Origin: UBA5862 sp002408105
GTDB lineage: Bacteria > Pseudomonadota > Gammaproteobacteria > Pseudomonadales > UBA5862
DNA length: 21,729 nt
Reading direction: 5' to 3'
Assembly: GCA_034189125.1 (NCBI GenBank)
Contig: JAXHVB010000142.1
Coordinates: forward strand, 1-21,729
Made by a program: the position numbers and the translations under genes. Shown piece after piece: positions 14,893 through 21,729 of this stretch. The notes below the pieces were generated by a model, which did not search any database, was not told where the DNA came from, and saw only the letters and a program-made list of their open reading frames with translations. The first letter of the stretch is position 1. The number at the start of each line of letters is the position of its first letter.

Positions 14893-16034
14893 CCTGCGGC
14901 AAAAAGCGTGCGGTCGAGCAGCGCGAGGACCTCGCCTTGAATGTGCTCTTGCTGGAGTAGCGCGGCATGGACTGCGGTGGTTTCCATGCCCTGACCCCAT
15001 GCCTGAAGGGCAACCGGAAGCTGCGCAGATTCCGCCGGCACGGTGCCGTCTCCGGGTGCGTAGAGAAGCTGGGGCAGGGCGATTTCCGGGTCCTTCAGTG
15101 CATCGCGGCTTTTGATTTGACGCAGCTGACCGGCACCGTTTTCTCCGAGGTAAACGCGGGCAGGGGTGGGCTGGCCACGGCCGTAAATGTTGAGCACCAC
15201 GGGTGGGACCTGTACCGCATGTTGTGGTGTCTGCAGCAGCGCATAAACGCCGGACGCGCTGTCCAGCATGTGCTGCAAATGGGCCAGCAACGCATGAGAG
15301 TCTCGACTGCCCGAAGTGTTGAAAAGGCCCCATTGATGCTCCAACCAGGTTGCGGCGTCGCCCAGGGGGTCCGCAAACAGGGTGCCGTCTCTCAGGTACA
15401 GGTACGGGTGGTCTGATGGTGGCAGCAGTTGATAGCTTGCCGGGAAGCTCGCCAGCACTCGGGCCGCCAACAGACGGCGATTGCGTCCGGTCACCATGCC
15501 GAGGTCGAGGCTGCGGAACATCGATGGAACGCCGAGAAAGGGTGTGCCGGCAGTCACCAGCACCGCTTGTTTGCGCCGGGTTTTGGCGCTGCCTGCCAAG
15601 CGCACCATCAGCACACTTGCGATCAGACCACCGTAGCTGTGCCCAAGCACAGCGAGCGGCCGGGTGCTGGTCGGGTCATGCCGATCCACCACCTGTTCGA
15701 GCTGCGCGCAACTGCCCTGCACGCCTTGGCGCCAGTCGTAGCCGAAGGGAACGAGGTCCACGCTCGACCCGAAGTGTTGGCGCAACCGGTCGAGCCAACT
15801 GCCGTAGTGGTCCTGCTGCCAGAGACCTTTTGCCATGCGCAGCTGCTCAATGACGCCATCTGGCTGCAACTCCACGCAGCCGGTATCCGTGCCCGGTACG
15901 GGCAAGCCCAGGCTGCAGCTTCCCAGCAGCGCTTCTTGCAGGGTGATCCAGATGCGTCGACCGGCGGGTGAGCGGCGAAGGTAGCTGCCTTTGAAGCCCG
16001 GGACAAAAAGAATCAGCGGTTTGTGGCCGGGCAT
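14889..16034 (-). CDS. LCAT-like serine hydrolase (alpha/beta fold)
   Basis: A 381-residue protein resembling the lecithin:cholesterol acyltransferase family, which moves or releases acyl groups from lipids. The nucleophile elbow is GHSYGG (S133). The N-terminal FVPGFKGSYL at 10-19 (oxyanion region) and FGYDWRQ at 97-103 match characteristic LCAT motifs. A late acid in APGDGTVPAESA (D329) and a histidine in TAVHAALL (H356) complete a likely Ser-Asp-His triad. There is no signal peptide: the protein begins MPGHKPLILFVPG, so it would be cytoplasmic unless exported by another route. The ATG at 16034 was chosen because the frame upstream (to 16427) is antisense to ttcA. Substrate unknown. Divergent from ttcA and convergent with the RND permease. 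Confidence 0.82.
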   Translation of the reverse strand: MPGHKPLILFVPGFKGSYLRRSPAGRRIWITLQEALLGSCSLGLPVPGTDTGCVELQPDGVIEQLRMAKGLWQQDHYGSWLDRLRQHFGSSVDLVPFGYDWRQGVQGSCAQLEQVVDRHDPTSTRPLAVLGHSYGGLIASVLMVRLAGSAKTRRKQAVLVTAGTPFLGVPSMFRSLDLGMVTGRNRRLLAARVLASFPASYQLLPPSDHPYLYLRDGTLFADPLGDAATWLEHQWGLFNTSGSRDSHALLAHLQHMLDSASGVYALLQTPQHAVQVPPVVLNIYGRGQPTPARVYLGENGAGQLRQIKSRDALKDPEIALPQLLYAPGDGTVPAESAQLPVALQAWGQGMETTAVHAALLQQEHIQGEVLALLDRTLFAAG

Positions 16035-16124
16035 GAAGCCTGTACCTGAAGGGGGTAGAATGCACCATAGGCGCTCGAATTGCGCGCCGGCGACAGCCGC
16101 CAGAGGCCACAGCGAATACTGCAG
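16035..16124. promoter_or_regulatory. divergent promoter region for ttcA and the hydrolase
   Basis: A good plus-strand -10 box, TAGAAT (16056-16061), lies 64 bases before the ttcA ATG; its -35 match (ATGAAG, 17 bases upstream) is poor and overlaps the hydrolase start codon. I see no clear minus-strand promoter in these 90 bases. Neither gene has a strong ribosome site. Confidence 0.4.
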
Positions 16125-16979
16125 ATGACCACAGCCCAGAAAGCCGCCAAAAAAGACAGGACCGAATTCAACAAGTTGCAAAAACGCCTGCGCCGGGAAG
16201 TCGGTCGCGCGATCGAAACCTACAACATGATTTCGTCGGGTGACAAGGTCATGGTGTGCCTGTCCGGTGGCAAGGATTCCTATACCATGCTGGATGTCTT
16301 GCTCAACTTGCAGGCGCATGCACCTGTGGATTTCGAGTTGCTGGCGGTCAATCTTGACCAGAAGCAGCCCGGGTTTCCCGAGCACGTTTTGCCCGAGTAT
16401 CTGGACGGTATTGGTGTTCCGTACCACATCCTCGAAAAGGACACCTACAGCATCGTCAAGGAGGTGGTTCCCGAAGGCAAGACAACCTGTGGGCTCTGTT
16501 CTAGGCTGCGCCGCGGCAGCCTATATGGGTTCGCCGAGCGGATCGGCGCGACCCGAATTGCACTTGGACACCACCGAGACGACATTGTCGAGACGCTCTT
16601 TCTCAACCTGTTTCACGGGGGCAAGCTCAAAGCCATGCCCCCCAAGCTGCTCAGTGACGATGGCCGCAATGTGGTCATTCGGCCCCTGGCGTTCTGTCGT
16701 GAGCGAGACATCGAACGGTACGCTGCGTACAAGGCATTCCCGATCATTCCCTGCAACCTGTGCGGAAGCCAGGACAATCTGCAGCGCAAAGTCATCAAGG
16801 AGATGCTCAGGTCCTGGGATCGCCAGCACCCTGGGCGGATCGAATCGATTTTCGCAGCGCTCGGGAACGTAGCGCCGTCCCATCTGGCCGATCCACAGCT
16901 ATTTGATTTTGCCAGTCTCGAAATGGACCGCGACAGCCTGGGTTCCGATTCCGGCTTACTGCGGTTGTTGTCGGTATAG
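16125..16979 (+). CDS. ttcA: tRNA 2-thiocytidine biosynthesis protein TtcA
   Basis: A 284-residue cytoplasmic enzyme that thiolates cytidine 32 in certain tRNAs, using ATP and an iron-sulfur cluster. The PP-loop SGGKDS is at 47-52. Two cysteine pairs follow: CGLC at 122-125 and PCNLCG at 209-214; the family uses cysteines from these pairs as cluster ligands. GHHRDDIVETLFLNLFHGGKLKAMPPKLL (around 148-176, split here) is typical of TtcA, as is PLAFCRERDIERYA near 187-200. The length suits the family. I chose the ATG at 16125 because the frame before it (from 16080) lies in the promoter region. It converges with hemD, with only 17 bases between the stops. Confidence 0.97.
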   Translation: MTTAQKAAKKDRTEFNKLQKRLRREVGRAIETYNMISSGDKVMVCLSGGKDSYTMLDVLLNLQAHAPVDFELLAVNLDQKQPGFPEHVLPEYLDGIGVPYHILEKDTYSIVKEVVPEGKTTCGLCSRLRRGSLYGFAERIGATRIALGHHRDDIVETLFLNLFHGGKLKAMPPKLLSDDGRNVVIRPLAFCRERDIERYAAYKAFPIIPCNLCGSQDNLQRKVIKEMLRSWDRQHPGRIESIFAALGNVAPSHLADPQLFDFASLEMDRDSLGSDSGLLRLLSV

Positions 16980-16980
16980 T

Positions 16981-16991
16981 CCCCGGCGGGG
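16981..16991. repeat. small hairpin between convergent ttcA and hemD
   Basis: CCCC (16981-16984), GGC, GGGG (16988-16991) is a compact hairpin sitting exactly between the two convergent stop codons. There is no T run on either side, so it does not look like a standard terminator. Confidence 0.25.
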
Positions 16992-16996
16992 GTGGG

Positions 16997-17830
16997 TTAC
17001 GCCTCGCTGTCGCTCCACAGCTGGCTCATGGCGGTCACCATGGGCTTCATGAAGAAACGGTCTTCCGGGGCGCAATCCACACGCACACCCGATGAGCGCA
17101 GCAAATCTCCGATCACAGGGCCGACCGCTGCCACCTTGGTGTTGGCAAGGCCTTGAACCAGGTCTGCTTCTCGGTCGTGTTTTTCGGCCACATGTCTCAG
17201 GCGTTGGTACTGCGGCTGGCTGGTGAAGACCACTGCATCCACCTGACCGGCCACGAGGCCATCAATGAGCGCGAGCACAGCGGCTTCGTCGCTTTCGCTT
17301 GCATAGACATAGGGCGCGACCGGATCGACAACGGCGTGCCTGGCTGCAAGGTAGGACATCAGCCTCGCGTTGGGGTCGGTTCCGTACAGCTGCACCGCGA
17401 CCCGCTGTCCGTGCAGTTCCAATTGGTCCAACGTCGCGATGACCCCATCGGTTGTGGGGGCGGCGGCACGGTGGATGATGGGCACCCCGAGCCTGCGGAG
17501 CTCGCGTTCGGGCTTGGGACCGCGACACAGGGCCGGTGTTTGGCCCATGGCGTTCAGCCATGAGTCCCGCACGCCCGACCGTTCGGCAACGCCCAATAGC
17601 CGGCGCACGCCTTCGCCAGTGAAGAAGATGGTCAGGTCAAAGGTGCCTTCAATGCCGCGTTCGATCCAGGCGCGTACTGGTGCAGGATCAGGAGCATCAT
17701 GAATTGACACCAGCGGGCAGCGCCAGGTGTTTGCGCCTCGGGCTTCAAACAGCTTGGCCAGCACGTCCAGCTGACGGGTTTCTGGGATCGCGATGGTTTT
17801 GCCGGAAAATACAGGCGTGCTTGCAGGCAT
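16997..17830 (-). CDS. hemD: uroporphyrinogen-III synthase
   Basis: A 277-residue enzyme that closes and rearranges hydroxymethylbilane to uroporphyrinogen III in tetrapyrrole synthesis. The two-domain HemD pattern is visible: an N-terminal PETRQLDVLAKLFEARGANTWRCPLV, a central FDLTIFFTGEGVRRLLGVAE, a second half with VDAVVFTSQPQYQRL, and near the end KVAAVGPVIGDLLRSSGVRV. The C-terminal FFMKPMVTAM is a wording I associate with a divergent HemD group rather than with enterobacterial HemD. The ATG at 17830 was chosen over starts further upstream that would overlap gspM. It is downstream of gspM by 65 bases on the same strand and is not next to hemC. Function is inferred by family; whether this is the cell's main HemD cannot be told. 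Confidence 0.82.
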   Translation of the reverse strand: MPASTPVFSGKTIAIPETRQLDVLAKLFEARGANTWRCPLVSIHDAPDPAPVRAWIERGIEGTFDLTIFFTGEGVRRLLGVAERSGVRDSWLNAMGQTPALCRGPKPERELRRLGVPIIHRAAAPTTDGVIATLDQLELHGQRVAVQLYGTDPNARLMSYLAARHAVVDPVAPYVYASESDEAAVLALIDGLVAGQVDAVVFTSQPQYQRLRHVAEKHDREADLVQGLANTKVAAVGPVIGDLLRSSGVRVDCAPEDRFFMKPMVTAMSQLWSDSEA

Positions 17831-17895
17831 GTAAAGCTTTCGGTTCCGAGTCGAGAAGGGTCGGACTCTGATTGGAGCGCTTTCGAACGCCGGCG

Positions 17896-18381
17896 TCAAT
17901 TGCTTTGGCTATCGGTCGTGAGGCTCAGTTGCAGCGAAACCTGCCCCGGTTCCAAGCGATCGATGACCACCCGTTCCGGACGAATGCCCTGGCCTCGCTC
18001 CAGTTGGTCAAGCCAGCGCACGACCTGCTCGAAGGGCGCCTGGTCAATGCGGATCTGCGCTGAGCCCGCGCCGTTTGGGCGCACCTGGTTGAGCTGCACG
18101 CCGTTGTCTTTAGAGGCGCGCTCGATGGCGGTCAAAAAGCCGGTGCCGGCTGGAGCCGCGGTGGTGCGCTGGGTGCCGCGCAGCGCTGCGGCCCGGCCGG
18201 CCTGGGTACGCATCCACCGCAAGTCTTCTTCCGCCGTGACGATGCGCTCTCGGGTGGCATTGATGCGGTCATGTAAAGGTGCCCACCAGAGGGCCCAAAG
18301 CAGCAACGCAGGCGCGACCATGCCCGCGAAAGCCAGCATCCAGCGCTCCCGGGGTGCGAGGGAATTGATCCAGTCAATCAC
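17896..18381 (-). CDS. gspM: type II secretion protein GspM
   Basis: A 161-residue inner-membrane protein of the type II secretion platform, partner of GspL. One membrane segment at about residues 14-36 (RWMLAFAGMVAPALLLWALWW) follows a short cytoplasmic start, then a short coiled stretch and a periplasmic domain ending in LERGQGIRPERVVIDRLEPGQVSLQLSL, typical of the GspM ferredoxin-like fold. Start is a GTG at 18381, overlapping the gspL stop by a GTGA junction, with GGAG eight bases upstream. The 322-residue open frame to 18864 is mostly antisense-like and was not used. It is the last gsp gene here: no gspN follows, and hemD comes next. Confidence 0.88.
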   Translation of the reverse strand: MIDWINSLAPRERWMLAFAGMVAPALLLWALWWAPLHDRINATRERIVTAEEDLRWMRTQAGRAAALRGTQRTTAAPAGTGFLTAIERASKDNGVQLNQVRPNGAGSAQIRIDQAPFEQVVRWLDQLERGQGIRPERVVIDRLEPGQVSLQLSLTTDSQSN

Positions 18382-19613
18382 GAGGCTTGCTCCGCTGTGA
18401 TGCGAAAGCGGGCGTCTACGTGCGCCGCTTCGCTGACGACCGACAGCACCTCCACCCCGAGGCCCAGCGCTTCGATCTCGCGTTTCAGGGTTTCGATTCC
18501 GCCGAGATCCCGGCCACGAAAGCCAATCTCCAATTGACCGCCGGTGTAGCGCAGTTGCTGTACCTCCACTTCGTCGAACCGGTCGAGCACAGGCGCGACC
18601 TGAGTGCCGAGCAATAAAAAGTCCATGCCCTGCCCCTGGGCGTTGTGCAACCGGGCCAGTTGATTGCGCATCTGGGTGCGTGGCGAAACCACCCGCTGAA
18701 CTTCGGGGAAGGTGGCGCGCAAGATTTGGTGCTGCGCTTGCTGGATGCGGCTGAGCTGCTCGCTCAGCTGGTGTTCGGTCACGAGCAGCTGCGCGCTGTA
18801 GAGGCCAGCACAGAGTGCAGCAATGCATGCGGCGCTCGCGATGAACGTCCGGTAGGCGCGCCAACTGGCCGTGGGGGCAAAGCGCCCTTGCAGCAGGTTG
18901 ACCGCAGACTGGCTGCGTCCGGCACTGAGGCCTGCAACGACCAGGTCTTCCTCAGGGTGCACCTCCAAGGGTGCGCTGGCAGCGGACCCGCCTTCGAAGG
19001 GGGCCAGGTTGCTGGTTTCACCGTGAACTTGAATGCGGACCGGTGTGGCTGCGCTGCGGTGCCAGCACTGGTCGAGGAAAACGCCAAGGTGTTCTGTGGG
19101 GCACACCAGTGTTTGGGGGGGTGCCGGCGTGCGCAGCACCGCGAGTGCTCCGTCCAGCCACAGCCGCCACTCATCATCGGCTGGAGGCGGGATCAATTCC
19201 GCAATCGAGATCATGCGGGTCGGGCGAACACCCAAGTCGCTGAATGTCTCCAGCCAGTCGCGGAGCCATTGTTCCTCTACAACTGCAACCGGCGTTGTAC
19301 CGTCTTGGGCCGGACCGAGGGCAAAGTGTTGGCGCTCCAAATCGCCTGCCACGAGGTCTTCAAGCAGGTAAGGCGCTGCCTGGTGACGTTGGCGGCGGTT
19401 GGCTGTTGGCAGCTGAACCTGAGTGATGAGCACCCGGTCGGCCGGGCACATCCCACACCAGCTGGTGTTGCGGTGGTCTGCGACCAGGTCCTTCAGGGTG
19501 CTGTGGCCCCGATTGAGCACCTTGCATGCACTGCCGCTTTCGACTTGCCACCACTGCAGGGGGGTGTCGGCGTTTGGATCAGCGCTCAGTTTGACGTAGA
19601 TCGTAACGGGCAT
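18378..19613 (-). CDS. gspL: type II secretion protein GspL
   Basis: A 411-residue inner-membrane assembly protein of the type II secretion system that links the ATPase GspE to the platform. The N-terminal cytoplasmic part (1-255) follows the actin-like pattern of the family, including PYLLEDLVAGDLERQHFALG at 81-100 and the conserved NLLQGRF at 239-245. One membrane segment lies at about 256-278. The periplasmic part ends with LEIGFRGRDLGGIETLKREIEALGLGVEVLSV, a ferredoxin-like fold. ATG at 19613 is four bases after the gspK stop, with GGGG-ACTC-TAGG upstream as a possible ribosome site. Its stop overlaps gspM's start. Confidence 0.93.
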   Translation of the reverse strand: MPVTIYVKLSADPNADTPLQWWQVESGSACKVLNRGHSTLKDLVADHRNTSWCGMCPADRVLITQVQLPTANRRQRHQAAPYLLEDLVAGDLERQHFALGPAQDGTTPVAVVEEQWLRDWLETFSDLGVRPTRMISIAELIPPPADDEWRLWLDGALAVLRTPAPPQTLVCPTEHLGVFLDQCWHRSAATPVRIQVHGETSNLAPFEGGSAASAPLEVHPEEDLVVAGLSAGRSQSAVNLLQGRFAPTASWRAYRTFIASAACIAALCAGLYSAQLLVTEHQLSEQLSRIQQAQHQILRATFPEVQRVVSPRTQMRNQLARLHNAQGQGMDFLLLGTQVAPVLDRFDEVEVQQLRYTGGQLEIGFRGRDLGGIETLKREIEALGLGVEVLSVVSEAAHVDARFRITAEQAS

Positions 19614-19617
19614 CGGC

Positions 19618-20616
19618 CTAGAGTCCCCGGGCACGGCTGAGGGTCAGGGTTTGGCGACTGCCGTCGCGGTACAGCAAGCTATGATAGCGCAGCCGCACCT
19701 GTTCCACCTGGCCATCGAACTGAAACAGGAAGTAGCTGCTCGCCACGTCCAGCAACTGAGAATCAAGGCTTTGGCTGACCGGCGGTGTTTGTGGATAGAG
19801 TCGGTCGAGGGTGGTCATGAACGCGTTGACTGTATCAAAGCCGTTTTCGACATCGCGTTGCTCGATGAGCAAGCCGAGGTCCAAGGTCATCATCACCGGG
19901 GAAAGGCTGCGCAGCACCGGTTCCGATGCGGTATTGACGTTGATCAGGGTGGTCGCAGCCGGACCGCTGTGCCGTCCGGCGTTGACCGACGGAGGCGCTG
20001 GCAGCGCGGCGATGTGGGGCGCCAGGCGCTGGCGGACCTCGGTATCAAAGCCTGCGATGGCGGCCAGCTCCTCGGTGCTGGTCAGGGGGCGGTTGGCGGC
20101 CCGGTAGCTGGGCACGCGCAACCGGTATTCGCCGTCTTCCACGCCGTAGACGCCGCTCGGCAGTCCATCGGGATCGATCCAGTCAACCACGGCGAACGCC
20201 AGGTTTGGGTCCAGGTTGAGTGCGCCCAGCAGACGTTGGAAGAGGTCGACCTGGGTTGTGTTGGCTGCACTGCCGGTGACCAGGTTGTTGAGGTTGATTC
20301 GGCCCTGCAGGTCTTCGACTCTGGGAACAAAGCCGCCCTGGGGCACCTGTACGATGGGGACTTCGGTGCCCCACAGGTCACTGCGGTGGTCGGTGGTGTT
20401 GTCCTGCGCATCCTGGCGCAACACCTCCTTGAGCCAGGCCTCTGCGCTACGAAAGTGCTGGAGCCCTTGCTCTGCCAGCACCTGATTGGTTGCGCTGCGC
20501 ACCTGCAACTGCTGGGCGTGAAACAGGCGCACGGCCACCAAACTCGCCAAGGCAACGATCAACAGCGCTGTAACCAGGGCGATGCCGCCTTGGCGAGGAT
20601 TCGATCCGATCCTCAT
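19618..20616 (-). CDS. gspK: type II secretion minor pseudopilin GspK
   Basis: A 332-residue minor pseudopilin thought to cap the pseudopilus tip with GspI and GspJ. It begins with a short leader and RQGG followed by IALVTALLIVALASLVAV; cleavage after the second Gly would leave Ile1 and a Thr at position 5, in agreement with GspK, which lacks the Glu5 of other pseudopilins. Later segments LQGRINLNNLV and AATTLINVNTASEPVLRSL are the helix-hairpin-like domains of the family. The ATG at 20616 overlaps the gspJ stop as ATGA, so the start is well fixed. The longer frame to 20733 was rejected. Confidence 0.95.
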   Translation of the reverse strand: MRIGSNPRQGGIALVTALLIVALASLVAVRLFHAQQLQVRSATNQVLAEQGLQHFRSAEAWLKEVLRQDAQDNTTDHRSDLWGTEVPIVQVPQGGFVPRVEDLQGRINLNNLVTGSAANTTQVDLFQRLLGALNLDPNLAFAVVDWIDPDGLPSGVYGVEDGEYRLRVPSYRAANRPLTSTEELAAIAGFDTEVRQRLAPHIAALPAPPSVNAGRHSGPAATTLINVNTASEPVLRSLSPVMMTLDLGLLIEQRDVENGFDTVNAFMTTLDRLYPQTPPVSQSLDSQLLDVASSYFLFQFDGQVEQVRLRYHSLLYRDGSRQTLTLSRARGL

Positions 20617-21230
20617 CGCGGCAGCTCCACCAGCCGGGTGATTTCGCCAAGGTCGGGCAACAGCAGGGTCACTTCGACCACTTTGGGGAGGGCGTCTGGC
20701 GGCATCTGCGGAAGCGGCCAGGACCGGTGCCATGTGTTGTTGAAGTCGAGCACCCGAACTTCAAACCGATCAACGCCCGCAAGCACCGTATCGCGCACTG
20801 CGGCACCATCGTCTTGTGCGTCCAGCACCAACCACCGGATCCGAACCCAGTCGGTGCCCTCCAGGCGATAGCTGACCCGCTGGGCCGTACCGCGGGTGCG
20901 TCCCAGCGGGTTGAGCCAGCCCAGGTGGGTGAAATCGAAGCGGTGCAGGTCTTGTGGGTCCACGACGAGCGCGGGTTCGACCTGCCCCAGCGGGTCGTTT
21001 ACGGGGCGCAGTACCGCCTGCTGCAGGTCCGTCGTCAGTTGGTTGATGGCGAAGCGAAGGGCTTCGAACCGGGCCAGGCGCTGCTCCACCTGTTCATTGC
21101 TGCGCAACAGGCTGTTGAGGCCGCCGTAGGCCATGGCGGAGACCAGTGCGAGCAAGGCGGTGGCAATCAGCAACTCCAGCAGTGTAAAGCCTGCACTGCG
21201 CCCTGGCACTGGGGCGGCTCGGCGGGTCAC
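20613..21230 (-). CDS. gspJ: type II secretion minor pseudopilin GspJ
   Basis: A 205-residue minor pseudopilin. The N-terminal prepilin peptidase site is RSAG|FTLLELLIATALLALVSA (cleavage after residue 14, Glu at position 5 of the mature protein). The rest has the GspJ features QRLARFEALRFAINQLTTDLQQAVLRPV and VSYRLEGTDWVRIRW, and ends LPKVVEVTLLLPDLGEITRLVELP. Start is GTG at 21230, overlapping the gspI stop as GTGA. Its own stop overlaps the gspK start. Confidence 0.94.
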   Translation of the reverse strand: MTRRAAPVPGRSAGFTLLELLIATALLALVSAMAYGGLNSLLRSNEQVEQRLARFEALRFAINQLTTDLQQAVLRPVNDPLGQVEPALVVDPQDLHRFDFTHLGWLNPLGRTRGTAQRVSYRLEGTDWVRIRWLVLDAQDDGAAVRDTVLAGVDRFEVRVLDFNNTWHRSWPLPQMPPDALPKVVEVTLLLPDLGEITRLVELPR

Positions 21231-21634
21231 GGGTGCCGGCCCAGGTACAGGTCCAAGTCCCCTTCCCGGGTGGTGCGTTCGGGGTCCGAGAAGACCTCAA
21301 TGTGGGTGTGGCGTACATTGGGTGCTGGGGTTGGCTGGGTCTCGCTGCGCCAATACCAGGTGCGTTCCAGCATGTCGGCCTCTCCCTGGTCGCGCCCGGT
21401 GGCGGGCCAGGTTCCAGCAGTTCGCAGCCGTGCAGCTTCGTTGAGCAGCACCCAGTTGGCCACCACGCGGGCTTCGACCCGTTGAGCAACCAGCACCTGT
21501 TGGTTGCCGGCACGCATCAGGGCCGTCATCGCGAGGGCGATCACCGCCAGCGCAACCACAACCTCAAGCAGCGTAAAACCGCGATCGATCCTTGGGCGGT
21601 CGCATCGGCGACGGTCGGGCAGTGGGCCAATCAC
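21227..21634 (-). CDS. gspI: type II secretion minor pseudopilin GspI
   Basis: A 135-residue minor pseudopilin that forms the first step of the tip complex with GspJ and GspK. The leader MIGPLPDRRRCDRPRIDRG is 19 residues, a little long, and is followed by FTLLEVVVALAVIALAMTALM, a standard prepilin start with Glu at position 5. The mature part has the GspI pattern QQVLVAQRVEARVVANWVLLNEAARLR and WYWRSETQPTPAPNVRHTHIEVFSD (split here at the tryptophan). Start is GTG at 21634, overlapping the gspH stop as GTGA. Confidence 0.93.
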   Translation of the reverse strand: MIGPLPDRRRCDRPRIDRGFTLLEVVVALAVIALAMTALMRAGNQQVLVAQRVEARVVANWVLLNEAARLRTAGTWPATGRDQGEADMLERTWYWRSETQPTPAPNVRHTHIEVFSDPERTTREGDLDLYLGRHP

Positions 21635-21729
21635 CGTGGTGCAACCTCCAGCGTGGGCCCCTGGAGTTGTCCCAGTGCAGTTCCGGTGAGAGTTCCAGAG
21701 GTGCCGTCGAACGGGTGGCGCAAGCGCAG
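21631..21729 (-). CDS. gspH: type II secretion pseudopilin GspH, C-terminal part
   Basis: The last 32 residues and stop of a gene running off the right edge. The visible sequence ends GQLQGPTLEVAPR, preceded by RLRHPFDGTSGTLTG. That loosely agrees with the end of GspH, and its place directly ahead of gspI with a GTGA overlap is what the gsp gene order predicts. The name rests mainly on gene order. Confidence 0.65.
   Translation of the reverse strand: MRLRHPFDGTSGTLTGTALGQLQGPTLEVAPR

Noticed and set aside
16035..16427. N-terminal extension of the LCAT-like hydrolase
   Set aside because: The extension is antisense to ttcA; the catalytic domain begins right after the ATG at 16034.
16981..16991. 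CCCC-GGC-GGGG hairpin as a bidirectional terminator
   Set aside because: No T tract follows on either strand and the stem is only four pairs.
18384..18864. Upstream extension of gspM
   Set aside because: Overlaps gspL out of frame; the GTG at 18381 has a ribosome site and gives the normal family length.
18645..20871. Long plus-strand frames (331 and 406 codons) across the gsp genes
   Set aside because: They oppose six consecutive recognisable gsp genes and show only shadow-frame composition.
1..21729. CRISPR array, insertion sequence, phage integration site or tRNA
   Set aside because: I found no regular direct repeats with spacers, no transposase or integrase frame, and no tRNA cloverleaf in reading the window.

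Overview
The window looks like chromosomal DNA from a GC-rich gammaproteobacterium. The evidence is a type II secretion (gsp) operon in the order H-I-J-K-L-M, a TtcA tRNA thiolase, a TonB-dependent BtuB-type receptor behind a cobalamin riboswitch, a short ACT-domain SerA, and a TetR-controlled RND pump. Species cannot be named from the sequence alone.

Layout. Positions 1-634 hold no convincing intact gene; there are two short stretches that resemble remnants of coding sequence. A methyl-accepting chemotaxis protein follows on the minus strand (635-2605). On the plus strand, a cobalamin riboswitch (2804-2982) leads a two-gene B12 operon, a BtuB-like receptor plus a PduO-type cobalamin adenosyltransferase, which together take up and activate the cofactor. 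serA (5814-6986) follows with its own likely promoter and ends against a terminator shared with the convergent next locus.

The middle, minus-strand block (7008-10496) reads from right to left: a TetR repressor, an exported bactofilin-like beta-repeat protein with several membrane segments, a DUF4345-like small membrane protein, and a RES/Xre (ParS-MbcA type) toxin-antitoxin pair. The pair has a striking nested palindromic operator that overlaps the stop codon of the gene before it. The tetR gene is divergent from an RND efflux pair (membrane fusion protein 10639-11781, permease 11818-14892). A perfect 16-bp palindrome lies between them, placed so that it overlaps both predicted promoters.

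The right block holds an LCAT-like serine hydrolase (minus; its stop codon overlaps that of the RND permease), ttcA (plus), a stand-alone uroporphyrinogen-III synthase, and a tightly overlapped gsp operon on the minus strand that runs off the right edge inside gspH. hemD lies directly downstream of gspM where gspN might be expected.

I see no rRNA, tRNA, insertion sequence or CRISPR array. The least ordinary items are the exported bactofilin-like membrane protein, the operator of the RES/Xre module, and the unexplained left end. I did not find a clearly new multi-gene system.
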